Of a stretch of DNA of 53,677 nucleotides, positions 1-9,058 are shown one piece after another. The notes beneath the pieces were generated by a model. The model was not told where the DNA came from. It searched no databases and worked only from the letters and a program-made list of their open reading frames with translations. This DNA comes from an uncultured Pseudomonadales bacterium (lineage in GTDB: Bacteria > Pseudomonadota > Gammaproteobacteria > Pseudomonadales > Azotimanducaceae), in contig CAJJAQ010000105.1 of NCBI GenBank assembly GCA_905182095.1, positions 1-53,677 of the forward strand, written 5' to 3'. Position 1 is the stretch's first letter. Each line of letters opens with the position of its first letter. The position numbers were made by a program, and so were the translations under genes.

Positions 1-2
1 GC

Positions 3-80
3 GAAACCCAAGATTTGGCGCACTTCTTCCAAAGTTTAGACGCGCCGATGAAAAATTATCAGTATTTGGCGCAAGTATGA
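3..80 (+). CDS. amgK: C-terminal end of an AmgK-like sugar kinase (partial)
   Basis: Only the last 25 residues are in the window, read in frame 3 and ending in DAPMKNYQYLAQV followed by TGA. The stop overlaps the murU start (ATGA), which implies translational coupling. AmgK, the N-acetylmuramate/N-acetylglucosamine anomeric kinase of the aminoglycoside-phosphotransferase fold, is the usual gene directly before murU and supplies MurNAc-1-phosphate to MurU. The identity is therefore inferred mainly from the neighbour. The visible tail alone has no diagnostic motif. Confidence 0.6.
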   Translation, partial: ETQDLAHFFQSLDAPMKNYQYLAQV

Positions 81-730
81 AAGCGATAATTTTGGCCGCA
101 GGTCGAGGTGCTCGCCTGGCACCACTCACAGACACCACACCCAAACCCTTACTGCCAATCAACGGACAACCACTGATCGTGCGCCAATTGCAGCAGTTGC
201 GCGCAGCCAACATCACCAATGTGGTCATCAACCTTTATCACCTTGGTGAGCTTATAGAGCGCGCCTTGGGCGACGGCGAAAAGTTTGGCATGCAAATAGG
301 CTATAGCCATGAGCAGTCCTTATTAGAAACCGGCGGCGGCATTAAAAATGCCCTGCCTCTTTTGCAAGATGATGAATTCATTGTGTGTAACGGTGACATT
401 TATACCGACTTTGATTTCAACACTTTGCCCAAAGCTTTAGAACCCAACGACACTGCTCACCTGGTTTTAACACCCACACCTAAAACTAGGCAATGCGGCG
501 ACTTTGAATACAGCCAGGGACGTGTAACCAAGCGCGGCGACGACTTTGTTTATTGCGGTATCTCAATATTTTCTCGACGCATATTTACCAATAGCCCAGA
601 AGGTGCCTTCTCCAGCCGGGATCTGATGTTTGAGGCCATTGAAAAAGGTCAATTGTCTGCTCAAGTGCATAAGGGGCAATGGACAGATATTGGCACCCTC
701 AGCGACTATTCCAGCGTTAACAGTGATTAG
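77..730 (+). CDS. murU: N-acetylmuramate alpha-1-phosphate uridylyltransferase MurU
   Basis: This is a 217-residue sugar-phosphate nucleotidyltransferase. The N-terminal loop LAAGRGARLAPLT with Lys23 in the following PKPLLP is the nucleotide-binding signature. ETGGGI and the NGD motif near residues 105-107 are the sugar-binding and metal-binding elements. In the family, MurU makes UDP-MurNAc from MurNAc-1-phosphate and UTP in the cytoplasm, bypassing de novo synthesis during peptidoglycan recycling and giving fosfomycin tolerance in pseudomonads. The overlap with the upstream kinase-like gene supports MurU over a glucose-1-phosphate thymidylyltransferase, and the length fits MurU. The ATG start is set by the four-base overlap. 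Confidence 0.85.
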   Translation: MKAIILAAGRGARLAPLTDTTPKPLLPINGQPLIVRQLQQLRAANITNVVINLYHLGELIERALGDGEKFGMQIGYSHEQSLLETGGGIKNALPLLQDDEFIVCNGDIYTDFDFNTLPKALEPNDTAHLVLTPTPKTRQCGDFEYSQGRVTKRGDDFVYCGISIFSRRIFTNSPEGAFSSRDLMFEAIEKGQLSAQVHKGQWTDIGTLSDYSSVNSD

Positions 731-741
731 CGCCGAGCCTC

Positions 742-763
742 CCAAGGGCCTTTCGCCCCTTGG
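742..763 (+). terminator. Candidate terminator after murU
   Basis: CCAAGGG and CCCTTGG can form a seven-base-pair stem around an eight-base loop just after the murU stop. A TTTT run follows about ten bases later, so this is an imperfect intrinsic terminator. Confidence 0.45.
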
Positions 764-904
764 AAAGTAGTTTTCTAATCAAGTTCAAATTCTTGTCATT
801 TTTGGCGAAAAAATAGGGTATTCCCTGGCTGCTAAGTTAGAATTGATTTTTCAGCTGTCCTTTCTTTAACTAGTCTTTGACTACTTGTTAACTACTTTCT
901 AATT

Positions 905-1597
905 ATGGAATCTCAAAAAATACCTATGAGCCAATGGATTTGCCCTTCTATTTTAGCCGCTGATTTCACTCGCTTAGGCGATGAGGTTCGCAATGTCATA
1001 GCCGCAGGCGCAGACACCATTCACTTTGACGTAATGGACAACCACTACGTACCCAATTTATCTATTGGGCCATTGGTACTGAGTTCTTTGCGCAAAGCTG
1101 GCATAGACGCCTGCGTAGACGTGCACCTCATGGTAAAACCGGTAGATAGGCTAGTAGAAGATTTTCTCAAAGCCGGCGCTGACTACATTACTGTGCACCC
1201 TGAATCTACCGAGCACCTGCACAAAACCCTGTCCATGATCCACGAAGGGGGCGCCAAAGCAGGATTGGTATTTAACCCTGCAACGCCCATGGATGTGCTG
1301 GCAGAGGTCATCGACATTGTCGATTTGGTACTCATCATGTCGGTAAATCCGGGTTTTGGCGGACAATCATTTATTCCCTCAAGCCTGAACAAACTGGCCA
1401 ACGCTCGCGAACAAATTGACGCTAGCGGCAGAGATATTCGCCTGCAAGTAGATGGTGGCATTAAAATTGAAAATATTGGCGCAGCAGCCAAAGCCGGAGC
1501 GGACGCATTTGTCGCTGGCACAGCTATTTTCGGCGCCGAAGATTATGCACAAACCATTACCGCCATGCGCGCTGAAATTACCGGAGCGAACGCTTAA
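905..1597 (+). CDS. rpe: Ribulose-phosphate 3-epimerase
   Basis: The 230-residue TIM-barrel enzyme interconverts ribulose 5-phosphate and xylulose 5-phosphate in the pentose phosphate pathway. Diagnostic stretches are [20 protein letters not shown] (metal-binding His and catalytic Asp), [16 protein letters not shown] and LQVDGGI (second catalytic Asp and phosphate-binding glycines). They occur in family order along the full length. An internal ATG at 926 (MSQWICPS) would match the E. coli N-terminus better. Neither start has a clear Shine-Dalgarno sequence, so the longer one is given. The gene lies 15 bases before gph, the usual rpe-gph-trpE order of pseudomonads. Confidence 0.95.
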   Translation: MESQKIPMSQWICPSILAADFTRLGDEVRNVIAAGADTIHFDVMDNHYVPNLSIGPLVLSSLRKAGIDACVDVHLMVKPVDRLVEDFLKAGADYITVHPESTEHLHKTLSMIHEGGAKAGLVFNPATPMDVLAEVIDIVDLVLIMSVNPGFGGQSFIPSSLNKLANAREQIDASGRDIRLQVDGGIKIENIGAAAKAGADAFVAGTAIFGAEDYAQTITAMRAEITGANA

Positions 1598-1612
1598 CAG
1601 CGTCAACTACTG

Positions 1613-2266
1613 ATGAAAACCCATTACGATGCCTACCTTTTCGACCTTGATGGTACCTTGGTTGACTCTGCACCAGACATTGGCGCAGCCCTCAATCACA
1701 GCCTTGTGTTGGCCAAACTACCCAGTGTTTCTTTAGATTTGGTTCGCCACTGGATAGGCCACGGCTCGCGAATGCTAGTACATCAAGCGCTGTTGCATCA
1801 GCAAATGCAGCCAGAAGATCAGCTAATAGACCAATTGATAGAGCCCTTTCTCAGTTATTACGTTGCGCATATTGCCGATCACAGTCAACTCTACCCAAAT
1901 ACGCTGGACACTCTAATTGAACTGAAACAGCGCGGCGCACGCCTAGCCATTGTCACCAACAAACTCACAGAACTCAGTGTGCCATTGCTCACCGCATTAG
2001 GGCTAAAAGCGAGCTTTGATCTGATCGTTTGTGGCGATACAACGGCAAACCCCAAACCGGCAGCAGACCCCATTCAACACGTTCTTGATACTTTCAAAAT
2101 AGAGTCGCACCAAGCGCTGATGATTGGTGATTCAGACGCCGATATAGGCGCCGCTCGCGCGGCCAAGGTTGATGTAGTTTGTTTACGCGATGGCTACAAC
2201 CATGGTGTAGATGTGAGCAGTCTTAACCCGGACCGTGTTATCGATAATTTAAACGAGCTGCTTTAA
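1613..2266 (+). CDS. gph: Phosphoglycolate phosphatase, HAD family
   Basis: This 217-residue HAD hydrolase carries motif I (YLFDLDGTLVDS, nucleophile Asp near residue 11), motif II (IVTNK), motif III Lys (NPKPAADP) and motif IV (MIGDSDADI). It would dephosphorylate 2-phosphoglycolate formed during DNA repair or by Rubisco-type side reactions. The rpe-gph-trpE neighbourhood is the argument for Gph over other HAD phosphatases, because sequence motifs alone do not fix the substrate. No strong ribosome-binding site precedes the ATG, and the gene probably belongs to the rpe transcript. Confidence 0.88.
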   Translation: MKTHYDAYLFDLDGTLVDSAPDIGAALNHSLVLAKLPSVSLDLVRHWIGHGSRMLVHQALLHQQMQPEDQLIDQLIEPFLSYYVAHIADHSQLYPNTLDTLIELKQRGARLAIVTNKLTELSVPLLTALGLKASFDLIVCGDTTANPKPAADPIQHVLDTFKIESHQALMIGDSDADIGAARAAKVDVVCLRDGYNHGVDVSSLNPDRVIDNLNELL

Positions 2267-2422
2267 CTACTGAGTTTTGGCTTTGGTTTTACCATCTTTT
2301 GCTTTTTTGACAGCTTTTTTCGGTAATCGTCGCTTTTTTACCGCCAACAAGAACTTCAGATCTCCACAACGCCAAAATTGCGTGGTAGCCTTCTCCCCTG
2401 CATAAAACTTTTGGACGTGGCG

Positions 2423-2491
2423 ATGCCGTGTTACAACATAAAAGACGAAAAAAACGGAGCCTCTTCGTTACTAGGGCGTTGGCGACGCTAG
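2423..2491 (+). CDS. trpL: Candidate trp leader peptide (22 aa)
   Basis: A short ATG frame encodes 22 residues ending in GRWRR before TAG. It begins 135 bases before trpE, with a weak TGGA upstream. A single Trp codon (2480-2482) lies in front of the hairpin set described separately, with the stop codon inside the second pairing segment. This is the arrangement expected of a trp attenuator peptide. Known leader peptides usually carry two or three Trp codons, so one is weak support. The call is an inference from position and geometry. Confidence 0.4.
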   Translation: MPCYNIKDEKNGASSLLGRWRR

Positions 2492-2530
2492 CCCACTTAT
2501 CGACTGGCGTTTGTTGCCGGTCACCTTTTC
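2474..2530 (+). promoter_or_regulatory. Candidate transcription attenuator before trpE
   Basis: Four short segments can pair in mutually exclusive ways. Segment 1 (2476-2479) pairs with segment 2 (2485-2488). Segment 2 (2485-2490, ACGCTA) pairs with segment 3 (2505-2510, TGGCGT) over six base pairs with one G-T. Segment 3 (2502-2508, GACTGGC) pairs with segment 4 (2516-2522, GCCGGTC) over seven base pairs with one G-T. TTTT follows at 2526-2529. A ribosome stalled at the Trp codon would cover segment 1 and favour 2:3. One that reached the stop would cover segment 2 and free 3:4 as a weak terminator. The U-run is short. Confidence 0.45.
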
Positions 2531-2557
2531 GTCCAAATCTTATGTTGAAGGCTGATC

Positions 2558-4027
2558 ATGAATACTACTTTACCTGTCTATAACCGTGTCCCCGTTGTGC
2601 ACGAAACCTTGGCTGACCTAGATACGCCACTATCCGTTTATCTGAAACTGGCCAAAGGCCCTTACTCCTATCTTCTAGAATCTGCCCAAGGCGGCGAAAA
2701 ATGGGGCCGCTACTCCATCATTGGCCTACCGGCGCGCACCATCATAAAAGTGCACGGCAACAAGATTGAAGTCATCACAGACAAAGAGGTAGTTGAGTCC
2801 GTTGTAAGCGATGACCCGCTAACGTTCATAGAAGCATTTCAAGCGCGCTTCAACGTCACAGAAACAGCAGGGCTGCCCAGATTTTTTGGCGGCTTAGTCG
2901 GTTACTTTGGCTACGATACCGTTCGTTATGTTGAAAAGAAGTTGGCCAACAGCGCACCTAAAGACACTTTAAACACCCCGGATATTGTTTTAATGGTCAG
3001 CGAAGAGGTTGTGGTATTCGACAACCTCAAAGGTCGAATGCAAATGATCAGTTTAGTCGACCCTGACGTCCCCAATAGCATTGAAGACATGAGTGCCAAA
3101 CTCCGCGTCAGAGCTGAGTCTTTATCACTGCCGGTGACTGGCATCGAACACGGCAGCGCTAATCAGGTCATTGTCGAAAGCGACTTTGTCTCCGAATTTG
3201 GCGAAGAAGCGTTCAAGGCTGCGGTTGAAAAAATCCGTGAATACACAATGGACGGCGACATCATGCAGGTGGTCTTAGCCCAGCGCATGAGCATTCCGTT
3301 TCAGGCGCCATCGATTAACCTTTACCGCGCCCTACGCAGCCTTAACCCATCGCCCTATATGTACTTTATGGATTTAGACGACTTCGAAATAGTCAGCTCT
3401 TCACCAGAAATACTGGCTCGGTTAGAAGATGGCAAAGTCACAAACCGGCCGTTAGCCGGTACACGTCGACGCGGGCACACAGAAGCCGAAGACCTCGCCC
3501 TTGAAGAAGAGTTAAAAAACGACCCCAAAGAGATCGCCGAGCATCTAATGCTTATCGACCTCGGTCGCAACGATGTGGGTCGAGTAGCGCAACCGGGCAC
3601 TGTCACAGTGACGGAAAAATTCATGATTGAACGCTACTCCCACGTTATGCATATTTGCTCCAACGTCGAGGGCATGCTCAAGCCGGGCAAAAGTGCAATG
3701 GATGTGTTGCGCGCAACACTACCCGTAGGCACGTTATCCGGCGCACCCAAGGTCAGAGCCATGCAAATCATCGACGAACTAGAACCCGTCAAACGCGGCA
3801 TTTACGGTGGCGCCGTAGGCTATTTGGCCTGGAACGGCAATATGGATACAGCCATTGCTATTCGCACCGCCGTAGTAAAGGACGGCAAACTTTATATAGA
3901 AGCTGGCGGCGGTATCGTCCACGACTCCATACCGCGCTTAGAATGGAAAGAAAGTCTGAATAAAGGCCGGGCAATATTTCGTGCGGCGGCAATGGCTGAA
4001 AACAAGCTCATCAACCCCGCCCCATAA
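2558..4027 (+). CDS. trpE: Anthranilate synthase component I
   Basis: The 489-residue enzyme converts chorismate to anthranilate using ammonia from TrpG, the first step of tryptophan synthesis. The N-terminal domain has the SYLLES element that binds feedback tryptophan. The C-terminal chorismate-binding domain has [15 protein letters not shown], the [10 protein letters not shown] Mg-binding stretch, [21 protein letters not shown] and the terminal AGGGIV. AAGG lies close upstream of the ATG. trpG starts 61 bases downstream, so the pair is contiguous, whereas in many pseudomonads trpE is separate from trpGDC. Length and motifs are those of a normal TrpE. Confidence 0.97.
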   Translation: MNTTLPVYNRVPVVHETLADLDTPLSVYLKLAKGPYSYLLESAQGGEKWGRYSIIGLPARTIIKVHGNKIEVITDKEVVESVVSDDPLTFIEAFQARFNVTETAGLPRFFGGLVGYFGYDTVRYVEKKLANSAPKDTLNTPDIVLMVSEEVVVFDNLKGRMQMISLVDPDVPNSIEDMSAKLRVRAESLSLPVTGIEHGSANQVIVESDFVSEFGEEAFKAAVEKIREYTMDGDIMQVVLAQRMSIPFQAPSINLYRALRSLNPSPYMYFMDLDDFEIVSSSPEILARLEDGKVTNRPLAGTRRRGHTEAEDLALEEELKNDPKEIAEHLMLIDLGRNDVGRVAQPGTVTVTEKFMIERYSHVMHICSNVEGMLKPGKSAMDVLRATLPVGTLSGAPKVRAMQIIDELEPVKRGIYGGAVGYLAWNGNMDTAIAIRTAVVKDGKLYIEAGGGIVHDSIPRLEWKESLNKGRAIFRAAAMAENKLINPAP

Positions 4028-4088
4028 TTGCCATCTTAAACCGCATACAGCTACGCCAAACAGTTACTCCGCAAAAGGGAGACCGAAC

Positions 4089-4664
4089 ATGATTTTGATG
4101 ATTGATAACTACGACTCTTTTACCTACAACATCGTGCAATATTTATTGGAACTGGGCGCCGACGTTGAAGTGAGACGCAACGACGAAATTACGATTGCAG
4201 AAATTGAAGCTATGGCGCCGAAAAAAATTGTTATCTCGCCAGGGCCTTGTACACCTAATGAAGCCGGCATATCGCTACAGACCGTGGAACACTTTGCCGG
4301 CAAAATTCCGATCCTCGGCATTTGCCTTGGCCATCAGAGCATCGGCCAAAGCTTCGGCGGCAATATTGGTCGAGCAACCAACGTGATGCATGGTAAAACC
4401 TCAGCAATCCACCATAACGGTGAGGGGGTTTTTGCGGGTCTAAAGCAACCCTTTGAAGCCACCCGCTACCACTCATTGGTGGTAGATAAAGCAACCTTAC
4501 CCAGTTCTTTAGAAATTACCGCTTGGACAGAAAAAGATGGCGAGGTAGACGAAATCATGGGCTTGCGACACCGAGAGCTAGACTTAGAAGGTGTGCAATT
4601 TCACCCAGAGTCTATCCTCACAGAGCATGGCTATGACCTGCTGAACAATTTCCTCAAAGGCTAA
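4089..4664 (+). CDS. trpG: Anthranilate synthase component II (glutamine amidotransferase)
   Basis: This 191-residue class I amidotransferase supplies ammonia to TrpE. The N-terminus [14 protein letters not shown] and the triad are visible: Cys79 in GICLGHQSI and His172/Glu174 in VQFHPESIL. The oxyanion loop SPGPCTP is also present. The ATG at 4089 is chosen because GGGAG lies seven bases before it and the protein then begins at the family N-terminus. A longer frame opening at 3981 would overlap the end of trpE and add 36 residues with no family match. PabA is the alternative for this family, but placement between trpE and trpD fixes the role. Confidence 0.95.
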   Translation: MILMIDNYDSFTYNIVQYLLELGADVEVRRNDEITIAEIEAMAPKKIVISPGPCTPNEAGISLQTVEHFAGKIPILGICLGHQSIGQSFGGNIGRATNVMHGKTSAIHHNGEGVFAGLKQPFEATRYHSLVVDKATLPSSLEITAWTEKDGEVDEIMGLRHRELDLEGVQFHPESILTEHGYDLLNNFLKG

Positions 4665-4688
4665 GACGTAAAAGGCAAGTTCCCCATT

Positions 4689-5720
4689 ATGGATATACCC
4701 GCAGCACTCGAAAAAATTGTCGACGGTCACAACCTCAGCCAAGATGAAACAGCCAAGGTCTTCCACCAGATTATGTCAGGGGAAGCCACAGCAGGACAAA
4801 TTGGCGCTATCCTTGCTGCGTTGCGCGTAAAAGGCGAAACCCCTGAAGAAATTGCTGGAGCAGCCATGACTATGCGCGCTTTAGCCAGCAAAGTGACGGT
4901 CAAAGCTGAGCATTTGGTCGACACCTGCGGGACCGGCGGCAGCGGCACTAAGCTATTTAATATCTCAACTGCCGCTGCCTTTGTCACGGCAGCCACAGGA
5001 GCCAGTGTTGCCAAACATGGCAATCGCAAAATGACCAGCTTCAGCGGCAGTGCAGATGTATTGGAAGCCGCAGGCGTCGAACTCAATCTATCGGTTACGC
5101 AAATCGCAACCTGCATAGAGGACGTAGGCATAGGCTTTATGTTCGCACCAGCCCATCACAGCGCTATGCGCTTTGCCGGACCTATTCGTCAAGAAATAGG
5201 CATTCGCACAATGATGAATGTATTGGGACCCATGACTAATCCCGCGGGGGCAAAAAAACAAGTTATTGGCGTATTTAGTCAAGACTGGCAATACAAAATG
5301 GCGCAGGTACTTAAACTGCTGGGTTCCGAGCACGCTCTGATTGTGCACAGTCAGGGTCTAGACGAAATACGCTTAGACGCTGCTACCAATGTGGTGGAAC
5401 TAAAAGATGGTGTCATTAGTCAGTACGAGATTAACCCACAGCAGTTTGGCTTTTCCAAGCGCAGTGAAACTGAGCTCAACGAACTGGTTGCCTCGTCCAC
5501 GAAATCGAGTCTGGCATTAATCAAACAATCCATGACCGATGACACTAGCGCGGCGGCAGATATTGTCAGCCTCAACGCAGGGGCTGCAATTTACGCATCT
5601 GGCGTGGCAACCAATTTAGCTAACGGCATAGCCATGGCACAAGATGCTATTTCAACGGGCCTGGCAAATGAGCGCTTCAATGAATTGGTTCGTGTAACAA
5701 AAATGATGCACGAGGCGTGA
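4689..5720 (+). CDS. trpD: Anthranilate phosphoribosyltransferase
   Basis: The 343-residue enzyme joins anthranilate to PRPP, the second step of tryptophan synthesis. Family signatures are DTCGTGGSGTKLFN (PRPP-binding glycine loop near residue 80), KHGNRKMTSFSGSADVLEA and the anthranilate-contacting GPMTNPA region. The length is normal and there is no fused amidotransferase domain. It starts 25 bases after trpG and 94 bases before trpC, so trpG, trpD and trpC very likely share a transcript. Confidence 0.97.
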   Translation: MDIPAALEKIVDGHNLSQDETAKVFHQIMSGEATAGQIGAILAALRVKGETPEEIAGAAMTMRALASKVTVKAEHLVDTCGTGGSGTKLFNISTAAAFVTAATGASVAKHGNRKMTSFSGSADVLEAAGVELNLSVTQIATCIEDVGIGFMFAPAHHSAMRFAGPIRQEIGIRTMMNVLGPMTNPAGAKKQVIGVFSQDWQYKMAQVLKLLGSEHALIVHSQGLDEIRLDAATNVVELKDGVISQYEINPQQFGFSKRSETELNELVASSTKSSLALIKQSMTDDTSAAADIVSLNAGAAIYASGVATNLANGIAMAQDAISTGLANERFNELVRVTKMMHEA

Positions 5721-5813
5721 TCAGAAAAAGCCAGTTAACGGCTATTTAAGTCGCCCTTAACCCATACCGAAACGCCTGACCCTAAATATCGATTAGCAGA
5801 AAGAATCTATACT

Positions 5814-6605
5814 ATGAGTAATATCCTCGACCAAATTATCCAAACAAAACATGAGGAATTAGCCGATCGTAAAGCCCAGTGTTCCTTAGAAGCGCTTATT
5901 CAAAGAGCAGAAAAAGTCACACCAAAGGGCGGATTTATCGATGCTCTGCGCCGTCAAGCAGGAGCAAAAAAACCTGGCGTGATTGCAGAGATCAAAAAGG
6001 CTTCACCGAGCAAAGGAATAATTAGAGAAAATTTCGATCCAGCGGCCATTGCCATAAGCTATGCAGAGCACAATGCCACCTGCCTATCGGTACTTACCGA
6101 TGAGCAATACTTCCAAGGCTCAGATGAATATTTCCGAACGGTGAGGGCAAGCGTCGATTTGCCAATCATTCGCAAGGATTTCACAATAGACGCCTATCAA
6201 GTTTATGAAGCCCGGCTACTCGGCGCAGATTGCATATTGCTCATAGTCAGCGCCCTCGATCAAAAAAATCTAAAAGCCCTTTATAAACTTGCAACAAACA
6301 TCGGCCTAGACGTACTCATAGAAGTTCACGACGATGACGAATTAAACCGAGCATTGGAATTAGCGCCAGCCCTGATTGGCATCAATAATCGTGACCTTAA
6401 GACCTTTACAACGAATCTACAGACCACTATCGACCTGTTAAAACTGATTCCAGAAAACATAACGGTAGTAACAGAGAGTGGCATTGCAAAAGCAAAAGAC
6501 GTGGCGTTAATGAACAGCCATGACATTTACTGCTTCTTAGTAGGCGAGGCTTTTATGCGTGAGAAAAATCCGGGACAGGCTTTGCAACAGTTGTTTTACT
6601 CCTAA
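5814..6605 (+). CDS. trpC: Indole-3-glycerol-phosphate synthase
   Basis: The 263-residue TIM barrel closes the indole ring from CdRP. The conserved elements are EIKKASPSKG (catalytic Lys and phosphate loop), the RKDFTIDAYQ strand, GINNRDLKTF and VTESGI. It is monofunctional, with no TrpF domain fused at its C-terminus. trpF, trpB and trpA are not in the window. The gene ends 46 bases before the convergent regulator gene without an obvious intrinsic terminator between them. Confidence 0.97.
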   Translation: MSNILDQIIQTKHEELADRKAQCSLEALIQRAEKVTPKGGFIDALRRQAGAKKPGVIAEIKKASPSKGIIRENFDPAAIAISYAEHNATCLSVLTDEQYFQGSDEYFRTVRASVDLPIIRKDFTIDAYQVYEARLLGADCILLIVSALDQKNLKALYKLATNIGLDVLIEVHDDDELNRALELAPALIGINNRDLKTFTTNLQTTIDLLKLIPENITVVTESGIAKAKDVALMNSHDIYCFLVGEAFMREKNPGQALQQLFYS

Positions 6606-6651
6606 AGTAGGTAGTCGGCGTTTGAACCAGAACAACCGCTGTGAACAGAAT

Positions 6652-7599
6652 TTAGAGCTCACCAAAAACCACAATGTTTTTTCCATCCACGGAAATTTTC
6701 TCCGCCGCTGACAGCTCCTTGATGGCTCTACCCACCATCTCTCGAGAACACCCTACAAGGCTACCAATCTCTTGGCGGGTAATGCGCACCTGCATGCCAC
6801 TGGGATGAGTAATTGCTGCGGGGCTATCGGCCAAATATTGCAATGCATTTTCGACTCGGCCGGTGACATCAAGAAAAACTAAATCATAAATTCTGTCATC
6901 AGAGCAATGAAGCCTTTGGGCTAACTGAGTCGTCATTCTAAATAGGCATTCGGGATGACGCTGGCAAATCTGTTGAAAGTCCGAGGAGGCTATTTCAGCG
7001 ATTTTACATTCTTCGCGAGCTTTGAAGCTCGCCTTATAACTCGCATTTCCACGCAGCATGGTTGCTTCGCCAATAAAGTCGCCGCGACCTAAGTAATCTA
7101 ACACCAGCTCACGTCCATCAGGACTATAACGATAGGCCGTCAGAGAACCCTCTAAAATATAAGTCACACCACTCAAACTTTCGCCTTCTCTGTAAACAAT
7201 GCTTTTAGCGCGGACCTTTTTAAACTTAGCTGCGCGCAGTAGTTCTACTATGGCGGGCGTACCAATATCGCCAAATGCTGACAAGCAGGATACGTTAATG
7301 GGGAAACCAGCGGCCTTGGATAAAATTGCGGTAACATCCAATGTGCCATTGAGCTTAGTCAAGGGGTTTTCTCTAAACCGCGACTTAACCCCCTTATCTA
7401 ACGGTAGTTGTTCGTCTTTAGCCCATTGAGAGTTGTCTGAACCAGTAGTGTTGCGGATTTTTCTTTTGGAAAATTCAAAGGCATTGAGAAGCGCCCGAGC
7501 CATGACGGTACCCCGAGTAGAGTCACTTACACCTCTCGCTTTCTTTGTGCTGCCTGCAATCGACCTTGAACTCGCCCTAAGTTGAGTATGACTAGACAT
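6652..7599 (-). CDS. vfr: CRP/Vfr-family transcription regulator with long N-terminal extension
   Basis: The last 210 residues align with E. coli CRP and Pseudomonas Vfr: a cyclic-nucleotide-binding barrel with GDFIGE, the FLDVTGRV hinge, and a helix-turn-helix with TRQEIGSLVGCSREMVGR that keeps the DNA-reading Arg, Glu and Arg. Position after trpC and divergent from osmC is the Vfr locus of pseudomonads. Two things are odd. First, E. coli cAMP contacts Arg82-Ser83 align with Tyr-Lys, and Thr127-Ser128 with Ser-Asp, so the ligand may not be cAMP. Second, about 105 residues precede the CRP domain. The ATG at 7599 has AGGAA 11 bases upstream; an alternative ATG at 7665 with GGGAG would add 22 residues. 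Confidence 0.75.
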   Translation of the reverse strand: MSSHTQLRASSRSIAGSTKKARGVSDSTRGTVMARALLNAFEFSKRKIRNTTGSDNSQWAKDEQLPLDKGVKSRFRENPLTKLNGTLDVTAILSKAAGFPINVSCLSAFGDIGTPAIVELLRAAKFKKVRAKSIVYREGESLSGVTYILEGSLTAYRYSPDGRELVLDYLGRGDFIGEATMLRGNASYKASFKAREECKIAEIASSDFQQICQRHPECLFRMTTQLAQRLHCSDDRIYDLVFLDVTGRVENALQYLADSPAAITHPSGMQVRITRQEIGSLVGCSREMVGRAIKELSAAEKISVDGKNIVVFGEL

Positions 7600-7923
7600 T
7601 GTTTGATCTGTTCCTAATGCGAAAAGAAGTACAGCTTCGACACAACATGCTAAGGACTGACGCATCTAACACCCCGCTCCCGATAAACGGAGGTGTTTGT
7701 ACTACTACCGGGCATATTTTGGTCATGATCGGCAGCGCCGACCCTTGCCGCTAAGACGAATTGGTGTAGCCGGTATACGTCGAAAAAGCCAAAATTGCAC
7801 TCTGAGTAAAATTGGCATGAACAAATCTAGAGGTCAAAAAAAACGCTATTTTCAGAGAACCCAAGCCATTCCCTGAGTACAATGAGCACTTCAAGTAGAG
7901 GACTAGAAAAAGGGGCAATATCA

Positions 7924-8346
7924 ATGCAGGTAAATATAGAGTGGGCTGGCAATGTTCATTTTAAAGCTGAGAATAGTGCCGGCCACCAGGTACCCATGGA
8001 TGGACCCGAGGAAGCCGGCGGAGAGAACCTGGGTAGCCGTCCTATGGAACTGATACTCATGGGCTTAGGCGGCTGCACTGCCTACGACGTAGTAGATATT
8101 TTGCAGAAGAGTCGCCAACCGTTGGTTAATCTGAGCGTCAGTATTAATGCCCAAAGAGCAGAAGCCATCCCAGCAGTGTTCGAAAAAATCACCATTCACT
8201 TCACTGTTGTGGGCGCTGGGGTTGACCCAGGCAGGGTGCAAAGAGCTATAGATTTAACCGCAGAAAAATATTGCTCGGCATCTATAATGCTAGAAAAAGG
8301 CGGCGTTGAAATTACCCACACTTTTGAGATTGTCGCCGAAGGTTAA
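7924..8346 (+). CDS. OsmC family protein
   Basis: The 140-residue OsmC/Ohr-fold protein has the paired family cysteines in GLGGCTAYDVV and AEKYCSASIML, plus MDGPEEAGG. It is the OsmC paralog that sits between vfr and coq7 in pseudomonads. OsmC/Ohr members reduce organic hydroperoxides through the two cysteines, but the substrate of this subgroup is not established. The ATG at 7924 is chosen because AGGGG is eight bases upstream and the product then starts like its homologs. A longer frame from 7882 would add 14 residues. The gene speD, often next in Pseudomonas, is absent here. Confidence 0.85.
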   Translation: MQVNIEWAGNVHFKAENSAGHQVPMDGPEEAGGENLGSRPMELILMGLGGCTAYDVVDILQKSRQPLVNLSVSINAQRAEAIPAVFEKITIHFTVVGAGVDPGRVQRAIDLTAEKYCSASIMLEKGGVEITHTFEIVAEG

Positions 8347-8399
8347 GCAGGCTTTAATTGCAAAAACCAATCTGGCACCGACGTAATCCACGCTAAAGG

Positions 8400-9038
8400 T
8401 TAGATACGGTAAGTGGTCTGGGTCATAGCCTTAGAAACTAAACTCATCATATTCTTCAACGGTTGAGGAAACACACTAGCCCCCTGGGCTAATGCATTTG
8501 CGCCATGACGGGATTCGTCAGCGCGCATCTCCTCTAAGATGACACGGCTCTTCTCATCTTGCTCGGGCAGAGTCGCCAAGTGCTCTTCTAAATGCTTAAC
8601 TACTTGATCTTCGGTGGCTTCAACAAAGCCAAGACTGACTCGGTCACCGAGTAACCCAGCGCCCACGCCCAAAGCAAAAGAAGCGCCATAAAACAAAGGG
8701 TCAAAGACACTGGGACGAGCATCCAACTGTTCTAGCCGCTGTCGGCACCAAGACAAATGGTCTTGCTCTTCACCGGCTGCATGCAACAAAGATGCTTTGG
8801 CACTGGCTGATTTAGCCGTTAGCGCTTGGCCTTCGTAAAGCGCTTGCGCGCAGATTTCACCGGCATGATTAACCCGCATCAAACCAGCAACATGCTTGCG
8901 CTCTTGATCAGATAACTCGGGCTCTTGCTGGCTTGCAGCTGGGCTGGGGCGAGTCGCTGAGTAGCCACCTGTTAAGGTCTTTAAACTTCGATCTATACCA
9001 CCAATAAGCTCATCAACAAATGAATTCGAATTACGCAT
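8400..9038 (-). CDS. coq7: 2-polyprenyl-3-methyl-6-methoxy-1,4-benzoquinone monooxygenase (Coq7)
   Basis: The 212-residue membrane-associated diiron hydroxylase performs a late ring hydroxylation in ubiquinone synthesis. Iron ligands are recognisable in RVNHAGEICAQALYEGQ, EEQDHLSWC, the central VEATEDQVVKHLEEHL helix and the C-terminal MRADESRHG. The region around FYGASFALGVGAGLLGD is the hydrophobic surface helix. Coq7, not the flavoprotein UbiF, is typical of pseudomonads. The gene follows purD on the - strand across a 69-base gap containing a hairpin. Confidence 0.95.
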   Translation of the reverse strand: MRNSNSFVDELIGGIDRSLKTLTGGYSATRPSPAASQQEPELSDQERKHVAGLMRVNHAGEICAQALYEGQALTAKSASAKASLLHAAGEEQDHLSWCRQRLEQLDARPSVFDPLFYGASFALGVGAGLLGDRVSLGFVEATEDQVVKHLEEHLATLPEQDEKSRVILEEMRADESRHGANALAQGASVFPQPLKNMMSLVSKAMTQTTYRI

Positions 9039-9058
9039 AGTAATTACCTTTATAAACC

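Noticed and set aside
3981-4088. Longer TrpG start overlapping trpE
   Set aside because: The additional 36 residues have no family match and a good ribosome-binding site precedes the ATG at 4089.
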